A DNA stretch of 64,000 nucleotides. Origin: Cyanidiococcus yangmingshanensis (Eukaryota > Rhodophyta > Bangiophyceae > Cyanidiales > Cyanidiaceae). Shown here piece after piece: positions 59,511 to 64,000 of this stretch. Made by a program: the position numbers and the translations under genes. The notes beneath the pieces are model-generated. The model was not told the DNA's origin, did not search any database, and worked only from the letters and a program-made list of their open reading frames with translations. Every line of letters begins with the position of its first letter. Positions within the stretch are counted from its first letter, which is position 1. The stretch is taken from contig VWRR01000002.1 of the NCBI GenBank assembly GCA_013995675.1, positions 186,001-250,000 on the forward strand, in the 5' to 3' direction.

Positions 59511-60746
59511 TCAAGCTGCAGCAGATTCTAGTTCGTGCTCTCTTGTATTCAGGAAGCGTTCCAGAAAATGGGCAACCTCGACAGGGTCTCGAAGCCTCAG
59601 ACTCGCCGATGTCTCTCGTGAATCATCTTCCGTCACAATGACTCCAAAGCCGCCGTGATTTGAGACGAATTTCATCGCATCTTCGTCAGTGACATCATCG
59701 CCAATGTAAACAGGCAGACAATGACGCTCTTCCCGCATTTCGATCATCTCAAGGAGCCACTTTGCCGCCCGGCCCTTATCCCACTTGACTGCGGGTCGTA
59801 GCTCGAATACGCATTTCCCTCGGGTCTTTCGAAGACCGAATCTGTATGCAACAGAATCCACAATCTTTTCAATAGTTGGAACATGAGCTGGATCACAGCG
59901 CCGATAATGAACTGATATTGAAAGATGATTGTCTTCAATAGATACACCTCGAAATGGGTATGAACTCGAAAGCAATTTGTCAATCTGGCTCAGGATGCTG
60001 GGATCAACACTGGGCGGTGAGGCTGGTTCCGGCTGGATCGGTAGGGGTAAGATTGAGTCCTTATCAGTTGATCCTGTAGCAAACACACCACCAAGAGGCA
60101 GCGTGGTCGCGATAGCATTATCTTTCGACTCTGCTATTGGCGTGCACAGAGGCCACGACGCTGCAGGTGTTTCTACGTGAGCGTCCTCGATGCCAAAAAT
60201 CGAACGCAGCTGCCGAGCAGCTTGATGCAAGACCGGCACAACCTCCGCGGCAATATGATACCGAGAGTGAGACCCATCTGAGCCATTGCATAAGCCAACA
60301 GTAGTGATATCAGAGACCTGCTGCCTCTCGGAGGCAGCATGATTCACGCTTCCGTGCCCTGGGACCGGGATCTCAATGTCGAAACCATGCGAGCCCGCAT
60401 AGTATATCCCAGATATACCGACGAGTCTCATAATTTTCTCTCGCGAGCGACCGGTGATAATCGCAACAGGATACTTTCGCGAGAGCTTACATAATAAATC
60501 ACGGACATGTTCCTCAAGCACGGCACCGTCTGGGTCTTCGACGATTTGGGTAAGCGTTCCGTCGTAGTCTAAAAGAAAAGCAACTTTGCTTCTGAATTTC
60601 AGCAGCTCGTTTGCGTATTCCAATGCGCTCTGAAGAGATCCTGCTCGTTTAGTGTCTGCACGAATCTCGGAGTTGCAAGAAACAGAACCAGTGCGCTGCA
60701 GTCGCGAACCAGGTCCAAACGGGGCGTCGAACCGCTCTGCGCTCAT
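59511..60746 (-). CDS. Trehalose-6-phosphate phosphatase
   Basis: 411 residues. It is a HAD-family phosphatase converting trehalose-6-phosphate to trehalose. Motif I FLLDYDGTLTQI (58-68) holds the nucleophile Asp60 and Asp62. The motif II region is AIITGRSREKI, with YYAGSHGFDIE. The cap contains EDNHLSISVHYRR (271-283). FELRPAVKWDKGRAAKWLL carries the motif III lysine, and VYIGDDVTDEDAM (346-358) is motif IV. Compared with plant TPPs, a Ser/Pro-rich insert of about 70 residues (roughly 185-255) splits the cap domain. No TPS domain is fused. The first ~40 residues are variable. Confidence 0.95.
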   Translation of the reverse strand: MSAERFDAPFGPGSRLQRTGSVSCNSEIRADTKRAGSLQSALEYANELLKFRSKVAFLLDYDGTLTQIVEDPDGAVLEEHVRDLLCKLSRKYPVAIITGRSREKIMRLVGISGIYYAGSHGFDIEIPVPGHGSVNHAASERQQVSDITTVGLCNGSDGSHSRYHIAAEVVPVLHQAARQLRSIFGIEDAHVETPAASWPLCTPIAESKDNAIATTLPLGGVFATGSTDKDSILPLPIQPEPASPPSVDPSILSQIDKLLSSSYPFRGVSIEDNHLSISVHYRRCDPAHVPTIEKIVDSVAYRFGLRKTRGKCVFELRPAVKWDKGRAAKWLLEMIEMREERHCLPVYIGDDVTDEDAMKFVSNHGGFGVIVTEDDSRETSASLRLRDPVEVAHFLERFLNTREHELESAAA

Positions 60747-61818
60747 CTTGGGACCCGAAAAAGGTTATGAGGCACGACAGATCCAGTTCAGCTCAGAGGT
60801 ACACAACCTTCGGGAGACTGAAATATTTCTGCCACCGTCTCCGTGGAATAGCACACCCAACCTGCAAATGCTACAGAGGGATATGTTCTAAAAAGTTTTG
60901 CACACGGCAACACGGGCGCTTCGTTCTAGTCAACGTGAGTTGCCTTCGTTTCGTTAGACAAACTGCCGCTTATCAGCTCACGCCCTGCTCCGCCTTTTCG
61001 CCTCACGAAAACCGCAGGTCACAACGCGCTTTACTCGCGGCCGCCACTCGCAGCGGGAACCCAAGTTATCGGAAGTAAACGTTGGAGTCGGTGAGAAACT
61101 CATTTGCAGCCGCCGGCCGCCGGTGTGAGTTCCTGAGCCAGGTCAGGAGAAAATAGAATTTGGTTTGTTCGAACACTAGAGCGAGTGGACGACGTTTGCA
61201 GCAGCCGATGACTGTCATACGATAAGCTCACAATTCCTCTCCGAGCGGATTTTGCGAGATCATAGTTCGGCATGGGCGGCTCGAGCCTAGGGGAAAACGT
61301 AAAGGAAAAGTGTTATCTCGAGACTGATTTCCATCCGTCCGAGACTTCCGGGCGGGAACAAGTTCTGACGTTCGCTCCTTGGAAATATCTCAATGCACGG
61401 ACGCACCCAGTTCAAAAAAAGACCAAGGAAGTGTACTGTTTACCAGCCGGGCAGTAGGGCCTATCTAGACGAGCTAGCGGAGCGCCAGATAAACGGTGGG
61501 AATTTTGTTTCATTTTCGATGCCGAGGTCGGCCTGCTTTGCATACTCGCAACTAGCTTTACGCATTGCCATTTGCAGGTCAAGTTTGATTGCCATTGTGC
61601 TCGTCCGATGATTTGTCCGCAAACCGAGTCCCTTGTCACTCATGAAGAAAGGGAAAATGATGCTGCCCTGCAGGAGCGACTTAATATTCCACAAAGGGGC
61701 TAGAGTGCCGATGAAAGCAACTTGCCTTAGCGAAAAATTCGGGTTTCAAGAAAAGTTCGTACTGAAAGCGCACGCTGCCCATTCAAATCTCTGTCATGAC
61801 GAAAACTAGAGCGCGAAT
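60747..61818. other. Intergenic region upstream of the trehalose phosphatase gene
   Basis: About 1.07 kb. A plus frame at 61272-61457 starts MGGSSLGENVKEK, with a Gly2 that would suit myristoylation, but it is 61 codons and unrecognised. Other frames are shorter. The side next to 60747 is the probable promoter of the trehalose phosphatase gene. Confidence 0.45.
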
Positions 61819-64000
61819 TTAAAGAAATTCAGAGAGCTCCCTTAAATACCGGCCATCAGCACCTAATATCCCGCACAAATCTGCATTCTCCATCACTAAG
61901 AATTGAATTTTCTGCAGCGCGATTAAAGCTGGAGACGAAACTGTGCCTGAGTCTTCGGTCAGCTTATCTGCTGAATTAAGTCTATACGTAATGTCTTCTC
62001 GGTTGGACCCATCGCAGTGGTCGCACATTACCATAAGTCTATGTATAGCAAAGATGAGTTCCCTCACAATAGCTTCCGTTAGCGAGCGAAAAAGTTTCGG
62101 GATCTGAGCGAGGAAGAGCACCATGAAGGCTCCAGTGAGCCCGAATGACGAAAGTCTAGGTTTCTGGTCCGAATCTCGCTTTCCATGTATGTCGTACTGC
62201 ATCAATGAAATCGCCAGTCTGGCAATATCCAGGGCAATTTTCCCCGAAAGCCGCATTTTTGAGCATGAGTCGCGAGAAATTTCGTCTGAACCTGAGTCAG
62301 ATAGAAGGCAATGGGTCAGCGTACACTTCTGATCAGCATCAACAGACTCCTTGTTGCTTCCTTCTTCAATATTTTCACCCGACTGTTCTCTGTTCGTGTA
62401 GGCACTCACACAATTGCGTATCCCATTTTCAAGGGTTGCGATTTTTCCATGCAAACTCTGCCCAAGCTGGTTGTCTTTCAGAGGAGCTTGCGCGAAAGAG
62501 CACGGTTTCCTCACGCGCGAGAAATGCACTGAGTCAGACAGAGCACATAACATAAAGGCAAATGCTATTGTGAGGGGCATACAAAAGTCGTCGACATGCT
62601 CATTCTTCCGAAGGACCGCGGGTAATACTCGAGCTCCAAGGCCCCTAAGTCGTGTGCTTCTGAAACCACAGAACTCTGCATATTGCTGGGAGCGGTAATC
62701 CGGTGATCGAGTCGCATAGATACGCCCCTGTTTGTGCTCAGCAATGTCATGCTTCTCTTTCAGCAAGCAAGGCTGAGTTACTCCCCAGCGGCTCTCTTCC
62801 ATCAATTCATTTTGCTGGACCATTTCCCCCGATCCTGGATTCGGAGCTGCCTTTGGAGATGAATGCGGACTAGTCGGCGGATCCGCTGGGATCTCGCGGG
62901 GCGCATTCCGCACGCCGGTACAAAAGGCGGTTATCACGGAAGAATATGCTTCGGCTAGGGACAGCAGTAATTCCGGAGAGCCCAGTCTCTTTTCGCCTCT
63001 TTTTTGCCGTTCAGGGTCCAGTAAAAACGCATCAGAAATACTTTCGAAACATCGTACTTCGATTCCAAGACCAATATCTGGGGTTTGGCAGAGATGAATG
63101 AGGGCGTGTCGTACCTCGTTCGGAATCAGGCATTGATGGTTCATGTTTTCAATCATTTCCGTTACACGGAGTTCCACGTTTGCATTTGGAAAGTTTCTCA
63201 TGTCACATAGGAAAGAAAAATCACTTGGAGCTCTCTCCAACCATACATCCACGTATTCTTTTCCATTGCTGAGCCACCAAGCGTCAAATTCATCCTCTGC
63301 AACGCTTTCCGCGAGTGCAGCCAACGGTATCTCTCGCAATCTTTGTTGCAGACGGGCCCACGGTGCTCTAGCTCGGCGTGCAGATATCCGAGCTAAAGCT
63401 ATTACACGGTGACTTGTCAAGAGCGAAACCAAAAGCTCCCTCGCTTGATTCCTCTGGTTCGCGCCTTCGGCGAGAAGCGTGAGCCCATCGAGAAAACTCT
63501 CACATTCCTCAGAATCTCCGTTGCGAAAAGTGTAAAATTGCAGGATATCACGAATGAATATCAGAAAAGCCAAACTGCAATTGTGTAAGGCGCCTGCATC
63601 TCGAGTGATGAACAGTTGGACGACATCAACGCATCGGACCAAACCCGTTGCGACGCATGCTCGGAGATAGCGAATGGGTAGGGCATTCTCCTTCAACATA
63701 GATGCATCTACGAGATGTGGTATGATGCAATTCCTCGTCAGTTCTTCCGAGTTTGAGGCTAGACGAGCCAGTGCACAAGCGAAAACATCAGGACTCGCGT
63801 GCATCAACTCACAAATATGGCTCAGCCTGAAAAGCTTTTCTCGCAAGAGAGCCGACTCATTCTCTCTGTTATGGATACGGCACGCGTTTCCGCACGTCTC
63901 TCCGCTGTCAGAAGCGTGGCACCATCGACTGGTGGAGACGCTCTTCCCGTGGTCACTCTCACAACTATTCTGTTGAGCTGAAAACGTCGAGTGTGGTTTG
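61819..64000 (-). CDS. Large helical protein of unknown function, probably 5'-partial
   Basis: The frame ends at 61819 and is open without a stop to the last base of the window. The first in-frame ATG inside is at 63804 (661 residues to the stop), so the gene either starts there or continues beyond the edge. It is rich in Leu, Ala and Arg helices, for example VVQLFITRDAGALHNCSLAFLIFIRDILQF and LGIEVRCFESISDAFLLD. The pattern resembles helical-repeat (HEAT/ARM or Mediator tail-like) proteins, with a disordered Pro/Ser/Glu stretch near the middle. No catalytic motif is visible. I do not recognise the family. Confidence 0.6.
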   Translation of the reverse strand, partial: KPHSTFSAQQNSCESDHGKSVSTSRWCHASDSGETCGNACRIHNRENESALLREKLFRLSHICELMHASPDVFACALARLASNSEELTRNCIIPHLVDASMLKENALPIRYLRACVATGLVRCVDVVQLFITRDAGALHNCSLAFLIFIRDILQFYTFRNGDSEECESFLDGLTLLAEGANQRNQARELLVSLLTSHRVIALARISARRARAPWARLQQRLREIPLAALAESVAEDEFDAWWLSNGKEYVDVWLERAPSDFSFLCDMRNFPNANVELRVTEMIENMNHQCLIPNEVRHALIHLCQTPDIGLGIEVRCFESISDAFLLDPERQKRGEKRLGSPELLLSLAEAYSSVITAFCTGVRNAPREIPADPPTSPHSSPKAAPNPGSGEMVQQNELMEESRWGVTQPCLLKEKHDIAEHKQGRIYATRSPDYRSQQYAEFCGFRSTRLRGLGARVLPAVLRKNEHVDDFCMPLTIAFAFMLCALSDSVHFSRVRKPCSFAQAPLKDNQLGQSLHGKIATLENGIRNCVSAYTNREQSGENIEEGSNKESVDADQKCTLTHCLLSDSGSDEISRDSCSKMRLSGKIALDIARLAISLMQYDIHGKRDSDQKPRLSSFGLTGAFMVLFLAQIPKLFRSLTEAIVRELIFAIHRLMVMCDHCDGSNREDITYRLNSADKLTEDSGTVSSPALIALQKIQFLVMENADLCGILGADGRYLRELSEFL

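Overview
This window looks like nuclear DNA of a unicellular photosynthetic eukaryote, most probably a compact, intron-poor red alga (Cyanidiophyceae-like). The evidence is a red-lineage light-harvesting (Lhcr-type) protein, a TOC34-type plastid import GTPase, a plastid DUF760 protein and a plant-type (class II) DAHP synthase. These sit beside purely eukaryotic nuclear genes: SIN3, Rab6, eIF1A, TCTP, RPL39 and NOM1/SGD1. Nearly all genes are single uninterrupted reading frames. The one clear coding intron (eIF1A) has yeast-like strict signals, GTAAGT and TACTAAC. The lineage call is inference; no rRNA or organelle marker is present.

Layout. 1-13 kb: BAR-domain protein, TCTP, complex I assembly factor NDUFAF6 divergent from intron-containing eIF1A, RPL39 (only 51 residues), a Myb/SANT-like protein, DAHP synthase and an HNH-domain protein. 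13.9-22 kb: Rab6, a hypothetical protein, a plastid DUF760 protein and a 1570-residue SIN3 corepressor. 23-37.5 kb: a segment bounded by two near-identical ~617 bp inverted repeats. It carries a PAP2 phosphatase overlapping tail-to-tail with a HI0933/BaiN-like flavoprotein, TrmB, a Golgi-type glycosyltransferase, a CLC chloride channel/antiporter head-to-head with a METTL7-like methyltransferase, and a PPR protein. 37.6-51 kb: a second segment bounded by two near-identical 1889 bp inverted repeats. It carries mitoribosomal mL41, NOM1, a CAP59-family glycosyltransferase and a striking fusion of a calponin-homology (CH) domain to a TOC34-like membrane-anchored GTPase. 51-64 kb: ATP10 (its last codons and stop lie inside the repeat), a RADX-like OB-fold protein, a Sec14/CRAL-TRIO protein, the LHC protein, trehalose-6-phosphate phosphatase, and a large helical protein of unknown function that is open to the window edge.

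The genes are a normal housekeeping mix and do not form one pathway. Several serve organelles: NDUFAF6, ATP10 and mL41 in mitochondria; the LHC protein, DUF760, DAHP synthase, CH-TOC34 and perhaps TrmB in the plastid. The most unusual items are the CH-TOC34 fusion and the two nested pairs of almost identical inverted repeats whose inner copies lie only ~108 bp apart.
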